Shown piece after piece: positions 41,564 through 51,382 of a stretch of 64,000 nucleotides of DNA. Origin of the DNA: Herbinix sp. (GTDB lineage Bacteria; Bacillota; Clostridia; Lachnospirales; Lachnospiraceae); assembly GCA_029238935.1 (NCBI GenBank), contig JAQZBN010000013.1, forward strand, positions 1 through 64,000. Reading direction: 5' to 3'. The notes beneath the pieces were generated by a model that did no database searches, had not been told where the DNA came from, and was given only the letters and a program-made list of their open reading frames with translations. Both the position numbers and the translations under genes were made by a program. The first letter of the stretch is position 1. Every line of letters starts with the position of its first letter.

Positions 41564-43360
41564 ATGGAAAAGCAGTATGATTCGATGACGCTTGCTAATT
41601 TAAGGGAGCTGGCGAAGGAGCGAGGTCTTAAAAATATAACCTCGTTGAAAAAAAGTGATTTGATAGCAGCATTATTAAATTATGATTCGACCGAACATGC
41701 GTCAATAGAAGAAAAGAAGGCTGAAACCAAACAGCCGCAGCTGGAACCCGGAATAAGTACTGTAAGCGAAGATTTACCGTCAGAGATGAAGCTAAATACT
41801 GCTAATATGGAAACTGAACAGAATAATGTACAGAATGTACAGGGTGATGTACAGAATTATCAGAACACAGAACAGGCACCGGTGGAATCAGTGGATACGA
41901 AGCCAGTGAATAAAGAGGAAATAGTAGCTGAAGTATCAAAAACTTCTGTCAGGGATAACAGAAGTTCAGAAGCAAAGCATTCATCTGCAAGAGATAATAA
42001 AAGTACGGAGATAAAACAGACTCCAATGAGAGAAAATCGATCGGCTGAGAATAGGCAGACACCGGTGAGAGAGAACCGACCAGCTGAGGCAAAGCAAACT
42101 CCGGTTGGGGACGATAAGAAAAGCGAGGAAAAAGCCGTAGAACCTGCTGAAAATATGCAACCTCAGTCAAGAGACGAGAAGCCAGCGGAAGAAAGAAGAC
42201 AGAATTCCAGCAATGAGATGGAGCAGTTAGACAGCGGAGAGACCAAAGAAGGAATTCTTGAGGTTTTACCGGATGGTTATGGGTTTATTCGTTGCGACAA
42301 TTATCTTCCCGGAGAAAATGACGTGTACGTATCTCCAGCTCAGATAAGAAGGTTTAACTTAAAGACCGGTGATATCGTAGCCGGAAATACAAGAATACGC
42401 AGTCAGAATGAAAAGTTTAGTGCACTTTTATATGTCAAATCAGTCAATAGTTTTCATCCGGTGGAAGCACAAAAACGTAAAAAGTTTGAAGATCTGACAC
42501 CAATCTTTCCGAATGAAAGAATTCATTTAGAAACAGCCGGTACAGGGGTGTCTATGAGGATGGTGGATTTAATATCACCTATTGGTAAGGGTCAAAGAGG
42601 TATGATTGTATCCCAGCCAAAGACCGGTAAGACTACTCTTTTAAAACAAATTGCAAAAGCAATTACGCAGAATCATCCTGATATGCGATTAATTATACTC
42701 TTAATTGATGAGCGGCCTGAGGAAGTAACCGATATCAAAGAATCCATTGAAGGTAAAAATGTAGAAGTAATTTACTCGACATTTGATGAGCTACCAGAAA
42801 ATCATAAGAGAGTTTCTGAAATGGTAATTGAACGAGCAAAACGTCTCGTTGAGCATAAAAAAGATGTAGTAATTCTATTAGATAGCATCACAAGACTGGC
42901 AAGAGCCTATAACCTTACAGTACAGCCCAGTGGTAGAACGTTATCCGGTGGTCTAGATCCAGCAGCACTTCATATGCCAAAGAAATTCTTCGGTGCAGCC
43001 AGAAATATGAGAGAAGGCGGAAGTCTTACCATATTAGCGACTGCTCTTGTAGATACCGGAAGCAGAATGGACGATGTAGTATTTGAAGAGTTTAAGGGTA
43101 CCGGTAATATGGAATTGGTTCTTGACCGTAGTTTATCAGAGAAACGTATCTTCCCTGCAATCGATCTTCCAAAGTCCTCCACCAGAAGAGATGACTTACT
43201 GCTGACACAATCAGAGATGGAAGCAAACTATCTGATGCGAAAAGCGCTGGGCGGAATGAAGTCCGAAGAAGCCTTGGAAAGGATTATCGATATGTTCTTA
43301 AGGACGAAAACGAATGCGGAATTTATCGAAATTATCAAAAAGACTAAAATTGTCCTTTAA
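41564..43360 (+). CDS. rho: Transcription termination factor Rho with N-terminal insertion
   Basis: A 598-residue protein: a Rho_N helical domain (residues ~1-45), a ~170-residue Gln/Glu/Lys/Arg-rich insertion (~50-220), a cold-shock RNA-binding domain (~225-295; [18 protein letters not shown] in parts), and a RecA-like ATPase with Walker [11 protein letters not shown], the arginine-rich [10 protein letters not shown], and the Q/R-loop region [12 protein letters not shown]. It ends transcripts by ATP-driven translocation. The insertion carries four 13-residue repeats. GGAGCTG lies before the ATG. rpmE follows, as is common. Confidence 0.95.
   Translation: MEKQYDSMTLANLRELAKERGLKNITSLKKSDLIAALLNYDSTEHASIEEKKAETKQPQLEPGISTVSEDLPSEMKLNTANMETEQNNVQNVQGDVQNYQNTEQAPVESVDTKPVNKEEIVAEVSKTSVRDNRSSEAKHSSARDNKSTEIKQTPMRENRSAENRQTPVRENRPAEAKQTPVGDDKKSEEKAVEPAENMQPQSRDEKPAEERRQNSSNEMEQLDSGETKEGILEVLPDGYGFIRCDNYLPGENDVYVSPAQIRRFNLKTGDIVAGNTRIRSQNEKFSALLYVKSVNSFHPVEAQKRKKFEDLTPIFPNERIHLETAGTGVSMRMVDLISPIGKGQRGMIVSQPKTGKTTLLKQIAKAITQNHPDMRLIILLIDERPEEVTDIKESIEGKNVEVIYSTFDELPENHKRVSEMVIERAKRLVEHKKDVVILLDSITRLARAYNLTVQPSGRTLSGGLDPAALHMPKKFFGAARNMREGGSLTILATALVDTGSRMDDVVFEEFKGTGNMELVLDRSLSEKRIFPAIDLPKSSTRRDDLLLTQSEMEANYLMRKALGGMKSEEALERIIDMFLRTKTNAEFIEIIKKTKIVL
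41951..42106 (+). repeat. 39-nt in-frame tandem repeat in the Rho insertion
   Basis: Four units at 41951-41989, 41990-42028, 42029-42067 and 42068-42106, each coding a 13-residue R-[DE]-N-[RK]-type unit ending in K/R-Q-T-P in the later copies. A fifth, diverged unit follows. Confidence 0.8.
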
Positions 43361-43364
43361 GGTA

Positions 43365-43393
43365 TTGCAATAGCGAATAAGCTATGCTATAAT
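43365..43393 (+). promoter_or_regulatory. Promoter of rpmE
   Basis: TTGCAA at 43365-43370, 17 bases, TATAAT at 43388-43393, starting five bases after the rho stop. A short hairpin ATAGC/GCTAT overlaps the spacer. Confidence 0.75.
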
Positions 43394-43469
43394 TAGAAAG
43401 CTGTTTATTAGATTGGAATTATTATATAAACCAATATATAATATTATTTGATTGTAAAGAGGTGAAAAC

Positions 43470-43679
43470 ATGAAAGAAGGAATCCATCCACGTTACTTTC
43501 AGGCGAAGGTTGTTTGCAACTGTGGTAATGAATTTGTAACAGGTTCAACAAAGAATGATATTCACGTTGAAATTTGCTCCAAATGTCACTCATTCTACAC
43601 AGGTCAGCAGAAAGCTTCTGCTGCTCGCGGTGCTATTGATAAGTTCAACCGCAAATATGGTTTAAGTCAAGATAAATAG
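43470..43679 (+). CDS. rpmE: 50S ribosomal protein L31 (zinc-binding type)
   Basis: A 69-residue protein beginning [10 protein letters not shown]. Cys16, Cys18, Cys36 and Cys39 form the C+ zinc site, distinguishing it from the zinc-free paralog. AGAGGTG precedes the ATG. It has its own promoter and terminator. Confidence 0.97.
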   Translation: MKEGIHPRYFQAKVVCNCGNEFVTGSTKNDIHVEICSKCHSFYTGQQKASAARGAIDKFNRKYGLSQDK

Positions 43680-43774
43680 AGTGGTAGAAGTGAACTTCTA
43701 TTAACGGGAATTAGGCTTGATTATTCGTGCGACTGCACGTTACTCATTTAAAAACTATAAAGCGTTAAAAATCG

Positions 43775-43805
43775 GGTTGAGGTTCTAGAATCTCAACCTA
43801 TTTTT
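43775..43805 (+). terminator. Intrinsic terminator of rpmE
   Basis: GGTTGAGGTT (43775-43784) pairs with AATCTCAACC (43789-43798, one G:T), followed by TATTTTTA. A small CGTGC/GCACG hairpin occurs at about 43727-43740. Confidence 0.8.
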
Positions 43806-43811
43806 AAATAT

Positions 43812-43840
43812 TTGAAATTAATTGTAAAATTTATTATAAT
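43812..43840 (+). promoter_or_regulatory. Promoter of the DUF1385-prmC-prfA operon
   Basis: TTGAAA at 43812-43817, 17 bases, TATAAT at 43835-43840, 76 bases before the DUF1385 start. Confidence 0.78.
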
Positions 43841-43916
43841 AGGAATGACACATAAGGCGTTATCTATCAAAGTACCTTCAGGATAGAAAATGAAAGAAAG
43901 GTTCAGGTGTGCATAG

Positions 43917-45125
43917 ATGAAACCATCAGGAATTGGTGGCATGGCTGTTATCGAAGGCGTAATGATGAAAAACAAGGACGAGTACGCCGTAGCAGTTAGA
44001 AAGCCGGATAATGAAATTGTTGTGGAAAAGAAAGCTCATGCTAGTTTTTCAGACAAAGTCAAGTTGTTTAAGTTGCCGATCTTTAGAGGAATGCTGGCAT
44101 TTGTCGATTCCATGCTGATTGGAGTTAAGATCTTAAGTTTTTCTGCCAGTTTTTTTGAAGAGGAAGAAGAAACTAACCCTGATAAAAAGAACAAGTCGGG
44201 GGTAAAGAAAAAGGATGAAAAGAATTCTACTAAAAAGGACTCTGATAAAAACAAGAAGGATGCAACCGCTAAGGACAAACATGGTCCGGTAAAAGAAGAA
44301 CAGAGCACCAATACTTTGATGATGGCAGCAGCGGTGTTTTTATCAATTATGATTGCTGTTACTTTGTTTATGATACTTCCTTTCTTGGCTTCTCAGTTAT
44401 TAGTTAAGGTAATATCCAGTAGTTTAGTATTATCATTAATTGAAGGTGTATTACGTATCAGTATCTTTGTTGGTTATATCATGGCAATCTCCCAGATGCC
44501 AGATATTAAACGAGTATTTATGTATCACGGCGCAGAACATAAGACAATTAATTGTCTTGAAAACGGATTTGAGTTAACAGTAGAAAATGTAAAATGGCAG
44601 TCTAAACAGCATAAAAGATGTGGGACAAGCTTTATGTTAATTGTTATGTTTATCAGTGTTATTTTCTTTTTATTCATATCCGTAGATAATTTTATTCTAA
44701 GAATTGTTATTCGATTATTATTAGTACCTGTCATAGCTGGTGTATCTTATGAGTTTATAAAACTGGCAGGCAACAGTAACTCGAAGATTGTGCATATCTT
44801 AAGTCAGCCGGGTATGTGGATGCAGTCCTTAACGACAAAGGAACCGGATGATGATATGATTGAAGTCGCAATTCGTTCTGTCGAATCTGTATTTGATTGG
44901 AGAAGCTTTTTAGAAACTTCAGCTGCAGATGATAAAACTCAGAAGAAATTAAAAAGTAGTGAGAATCTAGCTTCTAAGGCTGAAACGTCAACGCAATCCA
45001 ATACCGGAACAAAGACGACTGCTGCATCGGTAAAGTCAAAGAGTGCAGATAAGTCTGAGGAAGAGGATGATGAGATCCTTAAGGCTTTGGATAAATATTT
45101 GGATTTGAATAATAAAAATAATTAG
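43917..45125 (+). CDS. DUF1385 membrane protein (YqhQ-like) with charged linker
   Basis: A 402-residue protein beginning with the DUF1385 signature PSGIGGMAVIEGVMMK and containing the EHKTINCLE and CGTSFMLIV motifs, with four to five membrane helices in the middle. Between the first cytosolic segment and the helices is a ~45-residue Lys/Asp-rich linker (about residues 83-125) and the C-terminus is a second charged tail. The gene neighbours rpmE, prmC and prfA as in other Firmicutes. Function is unknown; the conserved His and Cys suggest metal or catalytic use. Confidence 0.85.
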   Translation: MKPSGIGGMAVIEGVMMKNKDEYAVAVRKPDNEIVVEKKAHASFSDKVKLFKLPIFRGMLAFVDSMLIGVKILSFSASFFEEEEETNPDKKNKSGVKKKDEKNSTKKDSDKNKKDATAKDKHGPVKEEQSTNTLMMAAAVFLSIMIAVTLFMILPFLASQLLVKVISSSLVLSLIEGVLRISIFVGYIMAISQMPDIKRVFMYHGAEHKTINCLENGFELTVENVKWQSKQHKRCGTSFMLIVMFISVIFFLFISVDNFILRIVIRLLLVPVIAGVSYEFIKLAGNSNSKIVHILSQPGMWMQSLTTKEPDDDMIEVAIRSVESVFDWRSFLETSAADDKTQKKLKSSENLASKAETSTQSNTGTKTTAASVKSKSADKSEEEDDEILKALDKYLDLNNKNN

Positions 45126-45169
45126 GAACTTTTGAATACAGAAAATGTATTCTTCTGTGAGGATACTTC

Positions 45170-46000
45170 ATGGAAACGTATAAGGATTTATTGCAGGATG
45201 CCCGTAAGGTCCTGAAGGAACATGGAATAGCAGATGCTGATGTAGATGCATGGTATCTGCTTGAACATGTTTTCGGGATAAACAGGGCAAACTATTTCCT
45301 GAATCAGGAAGTGCAGGTTGCAGAGAGAGACAGGAATCAATATCTGAAATTAATAAATAGAAGAGCAACCCATGTACCGCTTCAATATATTATAGGAAAA
45401 CAGGAATTCATGGGGCTAGAATTTATGGTAACGCCGGATGTTCTTATACCGAGACAGGATACGGAAGTTTTGGTGGAGGAAGTACTCAAATTATGTAAAG
45501 GAAAACAGGTGCTTGATTTGTGTACCGGATCCGGTTGCATTATCATAAGTCTTGCAAAGCTATCCACCTTAGAAAGGGCTTTCGGGTTGGATATTTCAGA
45601 GAATGCATTAAGAGTTGCATCGGACAATGGAAAACTGCATAATGTAGAAGTGCAGTGGATACAAAGTGATTTATATGAAAAATTGGAGGGGAGATTTGAT
45701 ATCATTATTTCAAATCCACCTTATATCCCCAGTGAGGATATTGAGAGTTTAATGCCGGAGGTAAAAACCTATGAACCAAGGATGGCCTTGGATGGAGCAG
45801 AAGACGGACTTAAATTTTACCGTAACATTACCGAAGGTTTGCATAAGCATTTAAAGAAAGATGGATTTATTTTCTTTGAGATTGGTCATAATCAAGGTAA
45901 CGATGTAAAGGAAATCCTGCAGAATGCGGGATTTTATGATGTGCAGATAATCAAAGATTTAAGTGGACTTGACCGCGTCGTCGTAGGTAATAGGCGCTAA
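45170..46000 (+). CDS. prmC: Release factor glutamine methyltransferase PrmC
   Basis: A 276-residue class I methyltransferase: an N-terminal helical release-factor-binding domain (residues ~1-80), [14 protein letters not shown] site [10 protein letters not shown] and catalytic NPPYIP. It methylates the Gln of the GGQ motif in RF1/RF2; its target gene prfA is next. GAGGAT precedes the ATG. Spacing to prfA is 22 bases. Confidence 0.95.
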   Translation: METYKDLLQDARKVLKEHGIADADVDAWYLLEHVFGINRANYFLNQEVQVAERDRNQYLKLINRRATHVPLQYIIGKQEFMGLEFMVTPDVLIPRQDTEVLVEEVLKLCKGKQVLDLCTGSGCIIISLAKLSTLERAFGLDISENALRVASDNGKLHNVEVQWIQSDLYEKLEGRFDIIISNPPYIPSEDIESLMPEVKTYEPRMALDGAEDGLKFYRNITEGLHKHLKKDGFIFFEIGHNQGNDVKEILQNAGFYDVQIIKDLSGLDRVVVGNRR

Positions 46001-46022
46001 ATATAATGGAGGAATTCAGGTT

Positions 46023-47096
46023 ATGTTTGATAAGTTAGAGGATATTTTAATACGATTTAAGGAATTGGAAGACGAGATGTTAGATCCCTATGTCACCAAT
46101 GATACGAACAGGTATCGCAAGCTTCGGAAAGAACTCGCAGATCTAACCGATATTGCTGAAAAATACAAAGAATATAAAAATACCAAAGCTCGGATGGAAG
46201 ACAGCTTAACCATGTTGGACGAAGAAAGTGATGAAGAGCTTCGCGAGATGGCAAAAGAAGAGTTAAACGAGTGTAAGGCTAATATTGTAAAAATCGAAGA
46301 AGAATTAAAAATATTATTACTCCCGAAGGACCCCAATGATGACAAGAATGTTATCGTAGAAATCAGAGGTGGTGCAGGAGGAGATGAAGCAGCCTTATTT
46401 GCAGCTGAATTATATCGAATGTACGTGCAGTATGCAGACCGAAATCGTTGGAAGATAGATATGATGAACCTAAACGAGAACGGCATTGGTGGTTTTAAGG
46501 AAGTTATCTTTATGATTAACGGAAAAGGTGCTTACTCAAAACTTAAATATGAGAGCGGTGTACATCGTGTACAGAGAGTTCCGGTAACAGAGTCCGGTGG
46601 ACGTATTCATACCTCCACAGCAACGGTTGCAATTATGCCGGAAGCAGAAGAGGTTGACGTGGAACTGGATATGGGTGACTGTAAGTTTGATGTATTCCGT
46701 GCATCCGGTAATGGTGGTCAGTGCGTTAATACTACGGACTCTGCCGTTCGTTTAACCCATATACCTACTGGTATTGTTATCTCCTGTCAGGATGAAAAAT
46801 CACAGCTAAAGAATAAAGATAAAGCTCTTAAAATACTTCGTTCCAAATTATATGAGTTAGAATTGGAAAAAGCACAAAGTGCAGAGGCAGAAGCAAGAAA
46901 AAGTCAGATTGGTACCGGAGATCGTTCCGAGAAAATCAGAACCTATAATTTCCCTCAAGGTCGTGTAACAGATCATAGAATAAAGCTGACAATCCATCAG
47001 TTGGAAGCAGTCATGAATGGAGATCTACAGGAAATTATCGATAGTTTAACAGCAGCTGATCAGGCTGCAAAGCTTACGAATATGCAAGAGGAATAA
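46023..47096 (+). CDS. prfA: Peptide chain release factor 1
   Basis: A 357-residue class I release factor. The GGQ motif is at residues 231-233 in [13 protein letters not shown], and the stop-codon recognition segment contains a P-A/V-T-type motif ([13 protein letters not shown]). It ends translation at UAA and UAG. Within the loop Cys follows GGQ where many bacteria have His, a variant seen in Clostridia relatives. GGAGG precedes the ATG. Confidence 0.96.
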   Translation: MFDKLEDILIRFKELEDEMLDPYVTNDTNRYRKLRKELADLTDIAEKYKEYKNTKARMEDSLTMLDEESDEELREMAKEELNECKANIVKIEEELKILLLPKDPNDDKNVIVEIRGGAGGDEAALFAAELYRMYVQYADRNRWKIDMMNLNENGIGGFKEVIFMINGKGAYSKLKYESGVHRVQRVPVTESGGRIHTSTATVAIMPEAEEVDVELDMGDCKFDVFRASGNGGQCVNTTDSAVRLTHIPTGIVISCQDEKSQLKNKDKALKILRSKLYELELEKAQSAEAEARKSQIGTGDRSEKIRTYNFPQGRVTDHRIKLTIHQLEAVMNGDLQEIIDSLTAADQAAKLTNMQEE

Positions 47097-47102
47097 TAGG
47101 AT

Positions 47103-47903
47103 ATGAAACCAATGATTAGCAGTATCAGTAATCCGAGAATGAAAAACTTAATATTACTGCAGAAGAAGGCAAAGGAAAGAGAAGAACAGGGTGTCTTTGT
47201 AATAGAAGGACGTAAAATGTTTGAGGAAGCCAAAGAAGCAGGGGATCTTCTGATGAAGACTTATGTTTCTGAAAGCTTCTATCATGCCAAAATGCAGGAA
47301 GATCCGATGTATTTTGAGGATACGGATATGGAACTCGTGACCGATGCTGTGATGAAAGAGGTTTCTGAGACAAAAACACCGCAGGGGATACTGGCTTTGG
47401 TGAAAGCTCAAGGTTATACCTTAGAACAGATCATCAAGGCACCGTATGCCAGTCTGTTATTATTAGAGGATATAAGGGATCCCGGTAATCTGGGTACCAT
47501 ACTTCGCAGTGCGGAAGGTGCAGGTATCACAGGAGTCATTTTAAATAACTCCTGTGTAGATATTTATAATCCTAAAGTAGTTCGATCTACGATGGGTTCC
47601 ATCTACCGGGTTCCTTTTTATTATGCGAAGGATTTTGAAGAAGCTATTGAAGAGATGAAGGAAATGGGAATTCGCATCTACGCCGCACATTTATCAGGAA
47701 AACCCTATGACAGCGATGGTAATTTTACTGAAAAATGTGCCTTGCTTATTGGAAATGAAGCTAATGGCTTATCACCGCAAATCAGCGCGAAGGCAGATGC
47801 ATTGATTAAAATTCCAATGGCGGGTAAGGTAGAATCATTAAATGCTGCGGTTGCAGCAGCAATACTTATGTATGAAATCGCTAGACAGCGTAGGAATGCA
47901 TAA
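47103..47903 (+). CDS. SpoU/TrmH-family RNA 2'-O-ribose methyltransferase
   Basis: A 266-residue SPOUT enzyme: an N-terminal L30e-like substrate-binding domain (residues ~1-100; FVIEGRKMFEEA) and the knotted C-terminal domain with DIRDPGNLGTILRSAEGAG, LIGNEANGLS and IPMAGKVESLNAAVAAAI, the three SpoU motifs. Relatives (YsgA, RlmB-type) methylate a 23S rRNA ribose. It starts seven bases after prfA and is probably in the same transcript. Confidence 0.91.
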   Translation: MKPMISSISNPRMKNLILLQKKAKEREEQGVFVIEGRKMFEEAKEAGDLLMKTYVSESFYHAKMQEDPMYFEDTDMELVTDAVMKEVSETKTPQGILALVKAQGYTLEQIIKAPYASLLLLEDIRDPGNLGTILRSAEGAGITGVILNNSCVDIYNPKVVRSTMGSIYRVPFYYAKDFEEAIEEMKEMGIRIYAAHLSGKPYDSDGNFTEKCALLIGNEANGLSPQISAKADALIKIPMAGKVESLNAAVAAAILMYEIARQRRNA

Positions 47904-47932
47904 GAAAAGATGGGATAAAAGGAGCTGTTGCC

Positions 47933-48664
47933 GTGGCTATCGAAGTATTTAACAGGTATGAAAAGAAGTATATCATTACAGATGAAATGTATCATTCCAT
48001 TGCGCCGATTCTGGAAAACTATATGGAAACAGATGACCATAGTAGAAATGGTAACTTCTATAATATATGTAGTATCTATTATGATACTCCAGACGCTGAG
48101 CTTATAAGAAAGTCGATTGAGGGTCCGGTATATAAAGAGAAATTACGGCTTCGAAGTTATGGAGTGGTCAAGCCTGAGGACAAGGTCTACCTGGAGATTA
48201 AGAAAAAGTTCAACGGCATTGTGAATAAAAGAAGAACAGGAATGCTTTTAAAGGAAGCCTGTCAGTTCTTGGATACGCTGGTAAAGCCTGAGCCAAAACC
48301 CTATATGAACAGTCAAATCCTAAGTGAAATTGACTATTTACTTCATCGTTATTCATTAATTCCTTCCTTGTTTATATCCTATGACCGACAAGCGATGTTT
48401 GGAAAAGAAGATGATAGCTTTCGCATCACCTTTGATACCAATATCAGAACCCGCCGTTATGAACTTGGTTTGGATAAGGGAAATTACGGAGATGAGCTGT
48501 TGCCCTCCGGGTTGTGGTTGATGGAAGCAAAAATGGAGAATACTGCTCCGCTTTGGTTTGCCAAACTTTTGTCAATGTCCCAAATATATCCCGCACACTT
48601 CTCAAAATATGGTACGGAATATAAAAGGATGCTCGAGCAGAAGGGATTAGAGAGCAAACAATAG
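47933..48664 (+). CDS. VTC-domain protein (polyphosphate polymerase-like)
   Basis: A 243-residue VTC domain: RYEKKYII at the N-terminus, YYDTPD, KLRLRSYG, YLEIKKKFNGIVNKRR, ISYDRQAMFG, and LMEAKM near the C-terminus, supplying the basic tunnel and the metal-binding Glu. In yeast this fold polymerises polyphosphate from ATP; most bacterial homologs are untested. The start is GTG at 47933 with AAAGGAG upstream. DUF4956 follows by 26 bases, a recurrent pair. Confidence 0.88.
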   Translation: MAIEVFNRYEKKYIITDEMYHSIAPILENYMETDDHSRNGNFYNICSIYYDTPDAELIRKSIEGPVYKEKLRLRSYGVVKPEDKVYLEIKKKFNGIVNKRRTGMLLKEACQFLDTLVKPEPKPYMNSQILSEIDYLLHRYSLIPSLFISYDRQAMFGKEDDSFRITFDTNIRTRRYELGLDKGNYGDELLPSGLWLMEAKMENTAPLWFAKLLSMSQIYPAHFSKYGTEYKRMLEQKGLESKQ

Positions 48665-48690
48665 TCGATAAATGGAAAGGGGATTTACTT

Positions 48691-49380
48691 ATGTTTGATT
48701 CAATATTTAATAGTGCAGATACTTTGGAGGTATCCTTAGGAATAAATTCTACACTGATCAGTATTATAGCCTCATTATTATTTGGATTGGCTATAAGCAG
48801 TACATATTACTTTATGACATCAAAGAGAGATCGTTCCGTAAATTTTATTGTTAGTCTTATCATTCTTCCAGCAGTGATTAGCGTAGTTATTATGCTAGTC
48901 GGTGGCAACATTGCAAGAGCTTTTTCCATGGCAGGAGTCTTTACCTTGGTTCGTTTTCGAAGCGTACCGGGAGATTCCAAGGATATCTCACTGATTTTCT
49001 TAAGTATGGCTGTAGGTCTTACCACAGGGATGGGCTATCTCACCTTTGGTGCAGCCATCACGGTTATTCTATGTCTTGTTATTCTTATAAGCAGTAAAAT
49101 ATTAAAGTCAAGCAAAGGGGCCGAAAAGCAACTGAGAATCATTATTCCGGAAGATATGAACTACCACGGTGCTTTTGACGATTTATTTGAAAAATATACC
49201 ACGGTACATGAGATGCAAAGGGTTAAGACAGCAAACCTGGGCACCTTGTTTGAACTTACCTATCGAGTGATATTAAAAAATGATGCTGCTGAAAAAGAGT
49301 TTATTGATGAACTCCGCTGCAGAAACGGAAATTTAAATATCATGCTCAGTATATTCAGTAAAAATGAAATTCAACTATAG
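48691..49380 (+). CDS. DUF4956 membrane protein, partner of the VTC-domain protein
   Basis: A 229-residue protein with four hydrophobic helices (residues ~18-40, 48-70, 85-105, 115-138) containing FSMAGVFTLVRFRSVPGD, the DUF4956 signature, and a ~85-residue ferredoxin-like cytoplasmic C-terminal domain. It is usually next to VTC or CotH genes, and may form a membrane channel or anchor for the polymer. Function is not established. A terminator follows at 49424. Confidence 0.85.
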   Translation: MFDSIFNSADTLEVSLGINSTLISIIASLLFGLAISSTYYFMTSKRDRSVNFIVSLIILPAVISVVIMLVGGNIARAFSMAGVFTLVRFRSVPGDSKDISLIFLSMAVGLTTGMGYLTFGAAITVILCLVILISSKILKSSKGAEKQLRIIIPEDMNYHGAFDDLFEKYTTVHEMQRVKTANLGTLFELTYRVILKNDAAEKEFIDELRCRNGNLNIMLSIFSKNEIQL

Positions 49381-49423
49381 ATAAAAATATAGTAAAAGTC
49401 TGCAATTTATTATAACATAAAAC

Positions 49424-49475
49424 AAGCTGATCAATTTTAGCTCATGGATAAATGACTAAATGGATCAGCTTTTTT
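49424..49475 (+). terminator. Intrinsic terminator after DUF4956
   Basis: AAGCTGATC (49424-49432) pairs with GATCAGCTT (49463-49471), with further inner pairing, then a T run to 49475. The rest of 49476-49708 shows no gene. Confidence 0.75.
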
Positions 49476-49708
49476 AATGGTTGGTCATATGGTTCTCTTA
49501 TTCGTAATAAATAGGAATGAAAGATTAAAGTGAAAATAAATTCATATTTATACTAAAGTTTGTTATCCTATGATTTATGGTAATATTATTAGTGAATTAG
49601 TTAGCGATGTAACAGATTAAAAGTAAATTAGAAAACGGACCGAAGCCTTGTATTCTCCTATGCAATCATTTACAATAAAAATACTTAATCTTGAAAGGAG
49701 GGTATTGT

Positions 49709-50149
49709 ATGACAAACTCTATCTATTGGCTTATTATACTTGCAGTATTGATATTTATAGAAATAATTACTTTGGGGTTAACAACGATATGGTTTGCAGG
49801 GGGAGCACTGGTGGCATTTATCGTATCCCTATTCATTGATAATTTGTTATTAGAAATTGTTTTATTTATTGTGGTATCCTTAATTTTATTGTTCTTCACA
49901 AGACCGGTGGTGATGAGATATTTCATTCCGAATAGGATAAAGACGAATTATGAGGGGGTTATTGGAAAAGAAGCCCTGGTAATCCTTGATATTGATAATA
50001 TCAAAGCAACCGGACAGGTGACTGTAGATGGCGTTGAATGGTCAGCAAAATCATTAGATAATAATATGATCGAAAAAGGGAAGAGAGTTATTGTGCAAGG
50101 AATTGTAGGAGTAAAATTAATTGTAACAGAAAGAAAAGGAGAGGTATAA
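49709..50149 (+). CDS. NfeD-family membrane protein
   Basis: A 146-residue protein with three hydrophobic helices (residues ~5-70) and a C-terminal OB-fold NfeD domain (~80-145; IGKEALVILDI, GQVTVDGVEWSAKS, GKRVIVQGIVGVKLIV). It pairs with the SPFH protein that begins one base after its stop; the two families form membrane microdomain complexes. The start at 49709 is set by AAAGGAGGG at 49695-49703; an in-frame start at 49691 would lie before it. Confidence 0.9.
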   Translation: MTNSIYWLIILAVLIFIEIITLGLTTIWFAGGALVAFIVSLFIDNLLLEIVLFIVVSLILLFFTRPVVMRYFIPNRIKTNYEGVIGKEALVILDIDNIKATGQVTVDGVEWSAKSLDNNMIEKGKRVIVQGIVGVKLIVTERKGEV

Positions 50150-50150
50150 T

Positions 50151-51098
50151 ATGAGTGGTTTGGAAATTACAATCATTACGGTCATTATTTTAGCATTGCT
50201 TTATCTTGCATCCTGTATTAAAATCGTTCCACAGGCAAATGCATATGTTGTTGAGAGACTTGGTGGTTATCAAAGTACCTGGGACGTTGGAGTTCATCTG
50301 AAGCTTCCAATCATTGACCGCGTCGCAAAGAAGGTTAATTTAAAGGAACAGGTTGCTGATTTTGCGCCTCAGCCTGTAATAACAAAGGATAATGTAACAA
50401 TGCGTATTGATACAGTAGTATTTTATCAGATAACAGATCCAAAGTTGTATGCATACGGTGTTATGAATCCGATTATGGCCATTGAAAATCTGACTGCCAC
50501 TACCTTACGTAATATTATCGGTGATCTTGAACTAGATGAGACCCTTACGTCCAGAGAAATTATTAATACAAAGATGAGAGTGTCCTTAGATGTAGCTACA
50601 GATCCTTGGGGCATTAAGGTAACCCGTGTGGAACTAAAGAATATCATTCCTCCAGCTGCAATTCAAGATGCGATGGAGAAGCAGATGAAAGCAGAGCGTG
50701 AACGAAGAGAATCAATTTTAATTGCAGAAGGTGGTAAGAGATCCGCAATACTAGTAGCGGAAGGCAAGAAGGAATCAGCTATTTTGGAAGCGGAGGCTGA
50801 AAAGGAAGCTGCCATCCTAAGAGCTGAAGCAAAGAAGGAAGCAACTATTCGTGAAGCGGAAGGTCAGGCAGAAGCAATTTTATCTGTTCAAAAAGCAAAT
50901 GCAGAAGGTATTCGTTTCTTAAATGAAGCAGCTCCGAATAGCGCAGTTATTCAATTGAAGAGCCTCGAAGCTTTTGCAAAAGCCGCGGATGGAAGAGCAA
51001 CAAAAATTATTATACCCTCAGAAATTCAAGGGTTAGCAGGTTTGGTAAAGTCCTTGGTAGAAGTTGGTAATGAAGGTACATTGGATCATAAGGAGTAG
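50151..51098 (+). CDS. SPFH/Band 7 domain protein (stomatin/QmcA-like)
   Basis: A 315-residue protein: one N-terminal helix (residues ~4-22), the SPFH domain (~25-185; QANAYVVERLGGYQSTWDVG, PWGIKVTRVELKNI), then a long Ala/Glu/Lys coiled coil (~185-255) and a C-terminal PHB-type tail. Stomatin-like proteins form oligomeric scaffolds in the inner membrane. It is translationally close to NfeD. AAAGGAGAGG precedes the ATG. Confidence 0.93.
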   Translation: MSGLEITIITVIILALLYLASCIKIVPQANAYVVERLGGYQSTWDVGVHLKLPIIDRVAKKVNLKEQVADFAPQPVITKDNVTMRIDTVVFYQITDPKLYAYGVMNPIMAIENLTATTLRNIIGDLELDETLTSREIINTKMRVSLDVATDPWGIKVTRVELKNIIPPAAIQDAMEKQMKAERERRESILIAEGGKRSAILVAEGKKESAILEAEAEKEAAILRAEAKKEATIREAEGQAEAILSVQKANAEGIRFLNEAAPNSAVIQLKSLEAFAKAADGRATKIIIPSEIQGLAGLVKSLVEVGNEGTLDHKE

Positions 51099-51382
51099 AT
51101 TTTTTCGAAATGGAATTGTATGAAACATAATAAAAGTTAATAGATATCATAGAAATCAGTAAAACAAATAAAAAATGACGAGAGTAGTAATATCAGCGAT
51201 GATAGTACTACTCTTCAAAATTGTTGGGAAGAATATGGAAAAGATTACGGCTTTATGAACGGATTAAGAAAAAATTAAGATTTATTTACTTGATATTGGA
51301 CTGGTGATAGGATATTATAATGCATAGCTTTACAAGACATAATGTGAGATGGGCCGCTCATATGGGAGGGATTTTTAATTTT

